Shown in pieces: positions 1 to 6,163 of a DNA stretch of 6,389 nucleotides (the first letter of the stretch is position 1; each line of letters starts with the position of its first letter). The stretch is from positions 1 to 6,389 of the forward strand of contig JACCXA010000093.1 of assembly GCA_013697365.1 (NCBI GenBank). The letters run 5' to 3'. The DNA comes from Chthoniobacterales bacterium (GTDB taxonomy: Bacteria; Verrucomicrobiota; Verrucomicrobiia; Chthoniobacterales; UBA10450). The position numbers were made by a program, and so were the translations under genes. The notes beneath the pieces were generated by a model, which saw nothing but the letters and a program-made list of their open reading frames with translations, was not told the origin of the DNA and ran no database searches.

Positions 1-374
1 GCCTGATCGAGCAGCGCGAGATGTTTTTGAAAACCGCGGCCGTGCAGGTCGCGCGGACAAATCAGGATCCGTTCGCCGATTTTCTCGACCGTTTTCGGGA
101 TCTTGTACAAGGCCGCGGCCAGGGCCTGGATATCCTCCCTTTCCAGCGGGGTTATGAATGTCTTGCAAAGTTGCTCGGTGAGTTCCTGGGTGATCTGCTT
201 GTCCTTGCGGCGGCTCGCGACGAATTCTTCCATGCTCTGCGGCGAGTCGTGGTGCTCGAGCTTCGCCAGGAGCGCCACGAGATGATGCACACTGCTGTCC
301 GCCTGTTGCGCGCTCGCCTCCAGCAGATCGAAAAATTTTTCGTCGTGGCCAAGGAACTTTCGAATCGAGAACAT
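1..374 (-). CDS. DUF47 / PhoU-like protein, N-terminal part (cut by window edge)
   Basis: The reverse strand reads from an ATG at 374 for 124 codons without a stop and leaves the window, so the C-terminal part is missing (family members are usually a little over 200 residues). The protein begins MFSIRKFLGHDEKFFDLLE and contains FITPLEREDIQALA near residues 73-86, followed by a helix around KTVEKIGERI. This is the hallmark of DUF47 (PhoU-related, all-helical) proteins, which are typically encoded beside PiT-type low-affinity phosphate transporters and thought to modulate them in the cytoplasm. The start is supported by an AAAAGGA five bases upstream, the clearest ribosome-binding site in the window. 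It lies 146 bp downstream of a PhoB-like regulator on the same strand, which fits a phosphate role. A pit transporter gene would be expected just beyond the left edge. The family call is from motif recognition; the function is inferred. Confidence 0.85.
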   Translation of the reverse strand, partial: MFSIRKFLGHDEKFFDLLEASAQQADSSVHHLVALLAKLEHHDSPQSMEEFVASRRKDKQITQELTEQLCKTFITPLEREDIQALAAALYKIPKTVEKIGERILICPRDLHGRGFQKHLALLDQ

Positions 375-379
375 GGAAA

Positions 380-386
380 TCCTTTT
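380..386 (-). promoter_or_regulatory. Ribosome-binding site of the DUF47 gene
   Basis: On the reverse strand AAAAGGA stands five bases before the ATG at 374. It is the only strong Shine-Dalgarno-like motif directly placed before a main gene in this window and it fixes the start of the DUF47 gene. Confidence 0.6.
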
Positions 387-428
387 GGTTTATCCTGTGC
401 GCAGCGGGGGGGACGAGATCATCAGTTC

Positions 429-484
429 AAAAGAGGCCCTTCGCCAAGCGGAAACAACTTCGATGGAAAGCGAACGGAGCCTCT
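429..484 (-). terminator. Hairpin with short T run between the phoB-like and DUF47 genes
   Basis: Arms 432-444 and 470-484 pair over 13 Watson-Crick base pairs: AGAGGC with GCCTCT, CC with GG, and TTCGC with GCGAA. Two single-base bulges (475 and 478) interrupt the right arm and the loop is 25 nt. On the minus strand the stem ends GGGCCTCT and runs straight into TTT, so it resembles a rho-independent terminator for the phoB-like gene. The T run is short and the loop long, so it could be a weak terminator, an attenuator or an RNA-stabilising stem. It leaves about 54 bases to the DUF47 start, enough for a separate promoter, although I see no clear one. Confidence 0.4.
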
Positions 485-520
485 GCGGGAGAAAGCTGAG
501 CGCGCCACCGGGCCGGCAGC

Positions 521-1216
521 TCAACGTTCCCGTAATCTGTAACCGAAGCCGCGGACGGTTTCGATCGCCTCGGCGGCCTTGCCCAATTTTTTCCGGAGCC
601 GCCGCACATGGGTGTCGACCGTGCGGGTATCAATCAGACTTTCGTAACCCCAGACTTCGTTCAGCAGTCGATCGCGCGCCTGCACCCGGCCGCGGCGCAG
701 CATCAGCATGCTGAGCAACTTAAACTCCACGCTCGTGAGACGCACCGTCTTGCCACCGACGGCCACATGGTGCCGCGCGGGGTCCACCGTGATCGGACCC
801 ACCGTAAGTTTCTCCTCGACCACGTCGCCCTTGCCGCGGCGCATAATCGCCTTCATCCGCAGCACGATCTCACGCGGGCTGAACGGCTTCGTGACGTAAT
901 CGTCCGCGCCCACTTCCAGGCCCACGATCCGGTCAATCTCCTCGGCTTTCGCCGTCAGCATGATGATCGGGATGTGCCGCGTTGCCACGTCACTCTTCAG
1001 CACCTTGCAAACTTCCAAGCCGGGCATCTTCGGCAGCATCAGATCGAGGATGATCAGAGCCGGCGATTCCTCGCGCGCCAGCCGCAGACCGCTGGCTCCA
1101 TCGGCCGCTGTCGCGACCTTGAACCCGCCCGCTTTTTGCAACGCGAGCTGCAGCATGTCGACAACATCCTGCTCGTCCTCGATGATGAGGATCTTATTGC
1201 TCGCGGTTGCAGTCAT
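521..1216 (-). CDS. phoB: PhoB-type winged-helix response regulator (OmpR/PhoB family)
   Basis: A 231-residue two-domain response regulator, close to the 229 residues of E. coli PhoB. The receiver domain spans about residues 7-125, with acidic pair E13/D14, phospho-acceptor D58 in LIILDLMLPKMPGLEV, T88 and K110 in the DDYVTKPFSPREI segment. The C-terminal winged-helix DNA-binding domain spans about 135-230 and ends with VDTHVRRLRKKLG and ETVRGFGYRLRER. The family's role is to bind promoter DNA when phosphorylated by a partner histidine kinase. PhoB identity is supported by overall similarity and by the DUF47 gene downstream, but other OmpR-family members look alike. I chose ATG 1216 because it places the receiver domain normally. 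The frame stays open to a TTG at 1276, which would add 20 residues unlike the family. No kinase gene (phoR) is adjacent within the window, and thyA is divergent upstream. No clear Shine-Dalgarno precedes the start. Confidence 0.88.
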   Translation of the reverse strand: MTATASNKILIIEDEQDVVDMLQLALQKAGGFKVATAADGASGLRLAREESPALIILDLMLPKMPGLEVCKVLKSDVATRHIPIIMLTAKAEEIDRIVGLEVGADDYVTKPFSPREIVLRMKAIMRRGKGDVVEEKLTVGPITVDPARHHVAVGGKTVRLTSVEFKLLSMLMLRRGRVQARDRLLNEVWGYESLIDTRTVDTHVRRLRKKLGKAAEAIETVRGFGYRLRER

Positions 1217-1311
1217 GAAGCTAGAGCATGCGGTCGCAGCGGGCCGGCGATGGCGAAAGCGACTTTGAAGTGACAATTCGCAGGTTCATGCGGCATTCCT
1301 AGCTTTAGCGC
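1217..1311. promoter_or_regulatory. Divergent intergenic region between phoB-like gene and thyA
   Basis: This 95-bp gap separates two divergent starts, so it should hold promoters for both; that is inference from layout. A TTGTCA (minus strand, 1271-1276) resembles a -35 box, but no fitting -10 hexamer lies 16-18 bases downstream. Neither start has a Shine-Dalgarno. An imperfect repeat (agctagagcatgcggtc at 1219-1235 and agctttagcgcatgcgtc at 1301-1318) flanks the gap. No canonical Pho box was found. Confidence 0.4.
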
Positions 1312-2106
1312 ATGCGTCAATACCATGATCTCCTCCGCCTCGTGCTCGAGCAGGGGCAGCCGAGGGCCGACCGGACCGGCGTCGGCACGCTCTCGGTCTT
1401 CGGCGCTCAGGCGCGTTTTGATTTGCGCGCACATTTTCCCCTCCTCACAACGAAGAAGCTGCACCTCAAGTCGATCATTCACGAGCTACTTTGGTTCCTC
1501 CGGGGCGAGACCAATGTCCGCTCGCTCAATGAGCAGGGCGTCACCATCTGGAACGAATGGGCCGATGAGAACGGAGACCTCGGCCGGGTTTACGGGGCGC
1601 AATGGATGGATTGGCGTGGCGCCGATGGTGTGCGGGTGAATCAAATCGAAAATGTGATCGCGCAGATCCGCGCCAACCCGGAAAGCCGCCGCCTCATTGT
1701 CAGCGCCTGGAACCCGGCAGAAATCGAGCAGATGGCGCTGCCACCTTGTCACGTCCTCTTTCAATTCTATGCGCGCCATGGTGAACTGAGCTGCCAGCTC
1801 TACCAACGCAGCGCCGATCTGTTTCTCGGTGTGCCCTTCAACATCGCGTCCTATGCCTTGCTCACCATGTTGATCGCGCAAGTCTGCGGGCTGAAGCCGG
1901 GCGAGTTCGTCCACACATTCGGGGATCTGCATTTGTATCGGAATCACCTTGACCAGGCGCGCGAGCAGCTCAGCCGCCACTGCCGGCCGCTGCCGCGCAT
2001 GCAGTTAAATCCCGCGGTGAAGGAGATCGACGCCTTCCGCTTCGAAGACTTTACCCTGCTCGGATACGATCCCCATCCCGCCATCCGCGCGCCGATCGCG
2101 GTTTGA
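1312..2106 (+). CDS. thyA: Thymidylate synthase ThyA
   Basis: ThyA converts dUMP to dTMP with methylene-tetrahydrofolate as methyl donor and reductant, in the cytoplasm. The protein is 264 residues, the same length as E. coli ThyA, and the residues align in register without gaps at the key sites. These are R21 (phosphate-binding loop DRTGVGT), W80, catalytic C146 in LPPCHVLFQFY, R126/R127 in SRRLIVSAWNP, Q165-RSAD-169, N177 in GVPFNIASY, and H207/Y209 in HLYRNHL. The end (GYDPHPAIRAPIAV) also matches the family. All catalytic residues are intact, so it should be active. The ATG at 1312 gives the conserved MRQYHDLL start; no Shine-Dalgarno is visible. In many genomes folA (dihydrofolate reductase) follows thyA. 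Here the next gene is an L,D-transpeptidase, 70 bp downstream, so dihydrofolate recycling must be encoded elsewhere. Confidence 0.98.
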   Translation: MRQYHDLLRLVLEQGQPRADRTGVGTLSVFGAQARFDLRAHFPLLTTKKLHLKSIIHELLWFLRGETNVRSLNEQGVTIWNEWADENGDLGRVYGAQWMDWRGADGVRVNQIENVIAQIRANPESRRLIVSAWNPAEIEQMALPPCHVLFQFYARHGELSCQLYQRSADLFLGVPFNIASYALLTMLIAQVCGLKPGEFVHTFGDLHLYRNHLDQAREQLSRHCRPLPRMQLNPAVKEIDAFRFEDFTLLGYDPHPAIRAPIAV

Positions 2107-2116
2107 GCTACGGGGA

Positions 2117-2135
2117 CACAGGCGGGACGCCTGTG
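2117..2135. repeat. Short perfect palindrome (REP-like) after thyA
   Basis: CACAGGCG (2117-2124) and CGCCTGTG (2128-2135) form an eight-base-pair perfect stem around a GGA loop, starting 10 bases after the thyA stop. Its core resembles short palindromic sequences that I recall being scattered between genes in verrucomicrobial and other environmental genomes, where spurious translations read TGGTPVP. Only one copy is present here, so calling it a dispersed repeat is inference. It may act as an mRNA-end stem for thyA, but no T run follows. Confidence 0.5.
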
Positions 2136-2176
2136 CCGCGCCTGCAACTTCGCATCGCCCTCCGTGTTCAACTGGC

Positions 2177-2788
2177 ATGGCCGCGCGTGTTTTCTTGTTC
2201 CTGTTTGCCGTCGCGACCCTTTCCACTGCTTTCGCGCAACGCCCGGACGCCATGCGTCTCGAAATCGATCTCCAGGATCAAATGATTTACCTCCTCGAGG
2301 ATGGCCAGCTGATGCTTGCGTCGCCGATCTCCAGCGGCCGTGCCGGTCATCAAACCACGCGCGGCTCGTTCAGGATCATCGAGAAGGAACGCAATCACTT
2401 CTCGAATCTCTACGGCAAGATCGTGGACGCGCGCGGTACGACCATCGTCGCGGATGCCGATGCCGACATGCCACTGCCACGCGGCGGCCGGTTCGTGCCC
2501 GCGCCAATGCGTTACTTCATGCGCTTCAACGGCGCGGAAGGAATGCACGCTGGCTATCTACCAGGCTACGCCGCCTCGCACGGCTGTGTCCGCCTGCCGG
2601 AAGCCAACGCGATCGCCATCTTTCAGGCGGTCGAGGTCGGCACGCCCGTGACGGTTTTTGGAACCACCCCGATTCGACGCCTGCAACGGAATCCAAGTCT
2701 CACCGCGCCACGCCGCCGCCTCACAAGCGAGCCGCGGTCTGAGCGCCGCTTTTTCGATCCGTTTGCGCCGCCCGGCTGGTGGCGCTAA
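2177..2788 (+). CDS. Secreted L,D-transpeptidase (YkuD domain)
   Basis: The enzyme family forms 3-3 peptidoglycan cross-links or attaches proteins to peptidoglycan through a catalytic cysteine in the periplasm. The 203-residue protein starts with a signal peptide (MAARVFLFLFAVATLSTAFA, likely cut after A20; no lipobox cysteine). A YkuD domain follows over about residues 26-160. It has the signature H124 in MHAGYLPG and S134-H135-G136-C137-V138-R139, so the catalytic Cys137 is present. There is no LysM or other peptidoglycan-binding domain. After the domain comes a tail of about 40 residues rich in Arg and Pro, ending FFDPFAPPGWWR, whose role is unknown. The start at 2177 is chosen for the signal peptide; no Shine-Dalgarno is seen. 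It may be co-transcribed with thyA (70-bp gap), though the palindrome between them could separate them. Which reaction (cross-linking, lipoprotein attachment or cleavage) it performs cannot be told from sequence. Confidence 0.92.
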   Translation: MAARVFLFLFAVATLSTAFAQRPDAMRLEIDLQDQMIYLLEDGQLMLASPISSGRAGHQTTRGSFRIIEKERNHFSNLYGKIVDARGTTIVADADADMPLPRGGRFVPAPMRYFMRFNGAEGMHAGYLPGYAASHGCVRLPEANAIAIFQAVEVGTPVTVFGTTPIRRLQRNPSLTAPRRRLTSEPRSERRFFDPFAPPGWWR

Positions 2789-3019
2789 GCGCGCGCCGAC
2801 GGGGAGCATAGATGCTCACAATCAAAGCTCGAGCTGCGGCGAGAACTCTGCCTTGAGACGAGACCTTCCAGCTCCGCGGCCGCCTTCGCGAACTCTCCCC
2901 GTCCGAACGAGGCCATCCACCGGCATAGATCTGCGTCAAGTCAGGCGGTGGTGCTGTCGAGGCGCGGGCGCGTCGTAAGGGAAAGCGCCCCAGCCAAGAA
3001 GCTTGCCCTCCGGCAGCGC
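2789..3019. other. Non-coding stretch with nested inverted repeats between convergent genes
   Basis: These 231 bp lie between the ends of the L,D-transpeptidase and protease genes. No credible gene is present. The stretch holds a 9-bp perfect inverted repeat (GACGGGGAG 2798-2806, CTCCCCGTC 2895-2903). Inside it are a 7-bp stem with one G-T pair (2833-2839 with 2874-2880) and a tight 6-bp inverted repeat (GAGCAT 2804-2809, ATGCTC 2812-2817). GCATAGAT occurs twice (2806-2813 and 2923-2930). A GGGCGC/GCGCCC stem (2966-2971, 2985-2990) lies nearer the protease end. None is followed by a T run, so no standard terminator can be named. The layered symmetry suggests a structured repeat or RNA, but this is unproven. 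Confidence 0.4.
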
Positions 3020-5224
3020 TCAAGGCGTTCCCGCGGTCGGAGTGGTGGCGCTCGCCGTTTTCGGCCCGGCCGTTAGGTCAACCAGATCACCCAGAATGTT
3101 CAACGCCTCATCGCGCACAGGATCAAGCGCGGGCTCTTTCGTGCCATCGCCTGTTCCCAGAAGGTCGGTTTCAGAATCGGCGGCTGCTTCGGGGGCGACT
3201 TTGCTGTTGCCCGCTGCCGCGATCTTTCCCGGAAACAGAATGAGTTGAAGATTCGGTTTGTCGACCGTGTCCAGCGTCAGCCGATAGATCTTGATGTCAT
3301 CGGTGCTTTGACGTGCGAGCCTGTCCTTGGTCCGCGTCTCTTTCCTTAATTTATCTTCGGTCAGTTCGGCTCGCCGAACGTCTTCGTTCAGGGAGATGCG
3401 GTTTTCGTCCAGCTTCCGCCGCAGCCGCTCCATGTCTTCCATGACGTAATGGAACTCAGGGCTTTCTTTCACCCGCCCGTCTGATCGTCGGCGCAGTTCT
3501 TCGAGGAAAATCTGCGGTGGCTCGCCCCATTTTGTGTAGCGGGCCTTGGGCACTTCGTCGTACGGCAGGGCATTCTTCAAGGCGCCTTCCCCAAACTCCG
3601 GCAAATCCGTCAGCGACGGCAGGACGATATCGGAGGCCACGCCGTGCAGCTGCGTCGAACCGCCCGCGACGCGATAGAACTTCTGGATGGTCAGCTTGAG
3701 AGCGCCGTCTTCCTGCGACGAACTCCCGAGCAGGGAGGTAAAGCGGCCGATCTCCAGAATCGTCTGCACCGTTCCCTTGCCGAAGGTGTTCTTGTCACCG
3801 ACGACAAGGGCCCGGCCATAGTCCTGCAGCGCCGCGGCAAAAATTTCGCTAGCAGACGCGCTTTGGCGGCTCGTCAGAACCATCAACGGTCCGGTGTACG
3901 CCACCCCGGGATCGGGGTCACTTGAGACAACTATGTTCCCGTTTGACCCCTTGGTTTGCACGACCGGTCCCGACTTCAGGAACAACCCGGTCAGCGCGAT
4001 CGCTTCCTCGAGCGAACCGCCACCGTTGCGGCGCAAATCGACGACGAGCCCGCCGACGTTCTCCTTCTTCAAACGTTTCAGAAGTTGGAGCACATCCTTC
4101 GTCGTGCTTTTCTGACGGTGCTCCATGTCGGCGTAGAATGATGGCAGCGTGATCCAACCGAGCTTGATGGGATCGCCGTTCTTGTCCTTCTTGATGATGA
4201 TATCGGCGCGCGCTTCCTGGTCCTTCAGCTTAATTTCATCGCGCACCAGCTCGATCGTTTTACGCTTGGAAGGGTCCGTTGCGTCCGCCGGAATCACGAG
4301 CAGCCGCACCTTCGTTCCTTTCTTGCCGCGGATCATTTCCACCACCTTGTCGAGGCGCATATCGCGCACATCCGCAAATTCCGCCGGGCCTTGCGCAACC
4401 GCTGTGATCCGGTCGCCAACTTTGATGCTGCCCGCTTTCTGCGCCGGACCACCCGGGACGAGGCTCTCGATTTTAGCGTAGCCGTCTTCTGCCCGCAGCA
4501 TGGCGCCGATCCCGACAAGCGAGAGACCCATGTTGATGCTGAAGTTTTTCAGGTCGGCTTTGCTCAAATACTCCGAGTGCGGATCATAGGTCTGCGCCAG
4601 CGCGGCGAGGAATAATTTCACCTGCTCAGGTTTGTCTTCCTCATGCACGTTCCGCATCAGGCGATCGTAACGGCGCGCCACCAACTGCGGACCCGGCTCG
4701 ATCGGGTGCTCGCTGAGTTTTTCCTGGAGCAGTTCGTTGGCAATTCGCCCGCGCCACATCTCGTCGGCTTCCGCGCCGTCTTTCGGCCAGGCCGCCTTTT
4801 GGCGGCTTAACTCGATCGTCGTGTCGGGCTTCACGTCGATGGGCCCTTTCAGCAGCTCCTTTACCTTCGCTACGCGATCGTCGACCCGCTTCTGGTAGAG
4901 CTCGTAGATTTCGTAGGCCGGCTTCAGATTTCCGAGTAAGACATCATCGTCAATGGAAGAGCCGTACTTCGCGTAAAGCCCGTCAACATCCTGTTGCGTG
5001 AAAAAAAGATGACTGAAATCGAGCAGTTCCAGATACGTGCGGAGAAATTTTTTCGAAACCTCGTCGTTAAGCGGCTGATGGGTGTAATGGCCTTCCTCGA
5101 GCAGGCGCCCCACCGAAACTTCCACCTGCTCCAGATCGGACTTCGCCTGAAGAGGCGCCACAACCAGCGCGAGCGGCAGAAATGTGGCGAAAACGACCAG
5201 CAATCGGCGAAGTGGATGTTTCAT
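3020..5224 (-). CDS. prc: Periplasmic tail-specific (C-terminal processing) protease, S41 family
   Basis: Prc/Tsp proteases degrade or trim envelope proteins by recognising C-terminal tails. The 734-residue protein (E. coli Prc: 682) begins with a signal peptide, MKHPLRRLLVVF to LQA, likely cut after A27. A Tsp N-terminal helical region spans about 30-220 and a PDZ domain about 228-310 (GIGAMLRAEDGYAKIESLVP, then AGSIKVGDRITAV). The S41 core spans about 355-535, with VVDLRRNGGGS at 395-404 and SASASEIFAAALQDYGRALVV. By alignment with E. coli Prc (S430, K455, Q459) the serine-lysine dyad is S457/K483, with Q487 in FGKGTVQ, so it looks active. A DUF3340-like C-terminal region spans about 560-665, followed by an acidic, Ala/Thr/Pro-rich tail. 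ATG 5224 is chosen because it starts the signal peptide. The frame stays open to a GTG at 5338, adding 38 residues that would bury it. It is divergent from the metallo-hydrolase gene; no Shine-Dalgarno is seen. Confidence 0.93.
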   Translation of the reverse strand: MKHPLRRLLVVFATFLPLALVVAPLQAKSDLEQVEVSVGRLLEEGHYTHQPLNDEVSKKFLRTYLELLDFSHLFFTQQDVDGLYAKYGSSIDDDVLLGNLKPAYEIYELYQKRVDDRVAKVKELLKGPIDVKPDTTIELSRQKAAWPKDGAEADEMWRGRIANELLQEKLSEHPIEPGPQLVARRYDRLMRNVHEEDKPEQVKLFLAALAQTYDPHSEYLSKADLKNFSINMGLSLVGIGAMLRAEDGYAKIESLVPGGPAQKAGSIKVGDRITAVAQGPAEFADVRDMRLDKVVEMIRGKKGTKVRLLVIPADATDPSKRKTIELVRDEIKLKDQEARADIIIKKDKNGDPIKLGWITLPSFYADMEHRQKSTTKDVLQLLKRLKKENVGGLVVDLRRNGGGSLEEAIALTGLFLKSGPVVQTKGSNGNIVVSSDPDPGVAYTGPLMVLTSRQSASASEIFAAALQDYGRALVVGDKNTFGKGTVQTILEIGRFTSLLGSSSQEDGALKLTIQKFYRVAGGSTQLHGVASDIVLPSLTDLPEFGEGALKNALPYDEVPKARYTKWGEPPQIFLEELRRRSDGRVKESPEFHYVMEDMERLRRKLDENRISLNEDVRRAELTEDKLRKETRTKDRLARQSTDDIKIYRLTLDTVDKPNLQLILFPGKIAAAGNSKVAPEAAADSETDLLGTGDGTKEPALDPVRDEALNILGDLVDLTAGPKTASATTPTAGTP

Positions 5225-5463
5225 TCTGGGAAAAACGGGTTTTGCAAAGTCGCAGAGTTCGGTCTTGGTGCAAGGTAATGGCATGGTGTGAGGAATTCGT
5301 GAACGTCTGACACCTATTACGCCGCAAGATTCAAACACAGCGCGTAAAAAGCTGCTTTAAGTATTTCAGAATCCCTTTGTGCATCCGTTCATGATCGCGC
5401 TCAGACTTAACGGAGGCTTTGCGAACTTGATGCGATCCGGAGCACGCTTATGAGCATCTCCGC
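5225..5463. promoter_or_regulatory. Divergent intergenic region between protease and metallo-hydrolase genes
   Basis: These 239 bp, locally less GC-rich around 5340-5380, separate two divergent genes and should carry both promoters; that is inference from layout. I could not find a -35/-10 pair I would defend on either strand. The protease-proximal 114 bp is open in the protease frame but probably untranslated leader. The hydrolase-proximal end holds the mini-ORF described separately. Confidence 0.35.
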
Positions 5464-5467
5464 ATGA
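5450..5467 (+). promoter_or_regulatory. Five-codon mini-ORF overlapping the hydrolase start (possible leader)
   Basis: ATG AGC ATC TCC GCA TGA (peptide MSISA) has a GGAG (5439-5442) seven bases before its ATG. Its TGA overlaps the hydrolase ATG in the arrangement ATGA (5464-5467). The hydrolase itself has no well-placed ribosome-binding site, so ribosomes might terminate here and restart on the hydrolase. This is inferred from arrangement alone and could be chance. Confidence 0.3.
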
Positions 5468-6075
5468 GTTACCAAACCTTCTGTGGAGGGATTTTTGAGA
5501 CAAACTGTTACCTCCTTGACGCCCCGGAAGGTCCAATTCTCTTCGATGCTCCCGACGGCGCCTGCGAATGGCTCGTTTCGCTCGGCGTTTCCCCCCGGCT
5601 ACTCCTTCTCACTCACGGCCACTTCGACCACGTGCCGGATGTCGCGAAAATCAAGAAACGCTTCGGGTGCCAGATCGGCTGTCACGCCGATACCGTTCCG
5701 ATGATCGCCGATCCAGCGTTCTTCCGCAGTTTCGGTTTCGCCCTCGAAATCGAGCCCGCCCAGCCCGATTTCCTCATCGCAGCGGCGTCGAAGCGGGACT
5801 TTCTCGGGGCTGAATACGAAGTGCTTGAGGTCCCGGGGCATTCACCCGGCAGCCTGTGCTTCCTTTTGCGCGCGAGCCAGTTGTTGATCGGCGGCGACGT
5901 GCTCTTCGCGGGCGGCGTCGGGCGCTGGGATCTTCCAGGGGGCGATGGCGACCTTCTTTTTCGGGGAATTAAAACCAAGCTGTTCCCGCTGGATGACGCC
6001 ATTACCGTCCTGCCTGGCCACGGACCGCCCACCACGATAGGCGAGGAGCGCCGCACGAATCCTTTCGTGAAATGA
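5464..6075 (+). CDS. Metallo-beta-lactamase-fold hydrolase, glyoxalase II-like
   Basis: A 203-residue single-domain cytoplasmic enzyme without signal peptide, of the size of YcbL-type short glyoxalase II-like proteins. Such enzymes use one or two metal ions to hydrolyse thioesters such as S-lactoylglutathione, or related substrates. All metal ligands of the fold are visible: H51, H53, D55 and H56 in THGHFDHV, H126 in VPGHSPGS, D145 in GGDVLF, and H186 in LPGHGPPTT. The ending GEERRTNPFVK is typical of the subfamily. The segment GRWDLPGGD (153-161) has Trp where many relatives have Ser or Thr (GRSD/GRTD). The ATG at 5464 is the only possible start before an in-frame stop at 5428-5430; it lacks a direct Shine-Dalgarno. 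Divergent from the protease and convergent with the next gene, so probably monocistronic. The true substrate cannot be read from the sequence. Confidence 0.93.
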   Translation: MSYQTFCGGIFETNCYLLDAPEGPILFDAPDGACEWLVSLGVSPRLLLLTHGHFDHVPDVAKIKKRFGCQIGCHADTVPMIADPAFFRSFGFALEIEPAQPDFLIAAASKRDFLGAEYEVLEVPGHSPGSLCFLLRASQLLIGGDVLFAGGVGRWDLPGGDGDLLFRGIKTKLFPLDDAITVLPGHGPPTTIGEERRTNPFVK

Positions 6076-6101
6076 GGGATCGCGGCCCTGAGATAAGACA
6101 G

Positions 6102-6143
6102 AAAAGGGCGGCCGGACGTGCACGGCCAGGCCGTCCGAACCGC
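6102..6143 (-). terminator. Terminator-like hairpin for the minus-strand Arg-rich gene
   Basis: GCGG (6108-6111) pairs with CCGC (6140-6143) and CGGACG (6113-6118) with CGTCCG (6132-6137), with a small internal loop between the two stems. On the minus strand the structure is followed by CCTTTTCTGTCTT, a usable T-rich tract. It lies 20 bases past the stop codon of the minus-strand gene, as expected for an intrinsic terminator. Confidence 0.4.
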
Positions 6144-6161
6144 TTCGCCTCCGAAGCGTTC
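6137..6161. terminator. Stable hairpin between convergent genes (alternative fold)
   Basis: GAAC (6137-6140) pairs with GTTC (6158-6161) and GCTTCG (6142-6147) with CGAAGC (6152-6157) around a CCTC loop. This gives a ten-base-pair stem with one bulged C (6141). On the plus strand it is followed by GTTTA only, so termination of the hydrolase transcript would be weak. It shares bases with the neighbouring hairpin, so the two folds exclude each other. Confidence 0.4.
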
Positions 6162-6163
6162 GT

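Noticed and set aside
21..542. Plus-strand open frame of 173 codons at the left edge
   Set aside because: It lies opposite the DUF47 gene, runs through its ribosome-binding site and the hairpin, and has no recognisable domain, whereas the minus strand shows a known family.
608..1273. Plus-strand open frame of 221 codons
   Set aside because: Antisense shadow of the response regulator gene, His/Arg-rich composition typical of a GC-rich reverse frame, no motif.
1262..1290. Possible Pho box before the PhoB-like gene
   Set aside because: One half-site resembles it (TTGTCAC on the minus strand), but the second 7-mer, 11 bases away, does not match CTGTCAT.
1486..1980. Minus-strand open frame of 164 codons
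   Set aside because: Antisense of thyA, whose every catalytic residue is present; no motif in the shadow frame.
2164..2742. Plus-strand open frame of 192 codons in another frame over the transpeptidase
   Set aside because: Arg/His-rich out-of-frame reading; the real frame has a signal peptide and the YkuD active site.
2721..3023. Minus-strand open frame of 100 codons filling the gap before 3020
   Set aside because: It overlaps the transpeptidase end and protease stop, has Arg/Ser/Ala-rich low-information composition and crosses inverted repeats, so it looks like a repeat translation rather than a gene.
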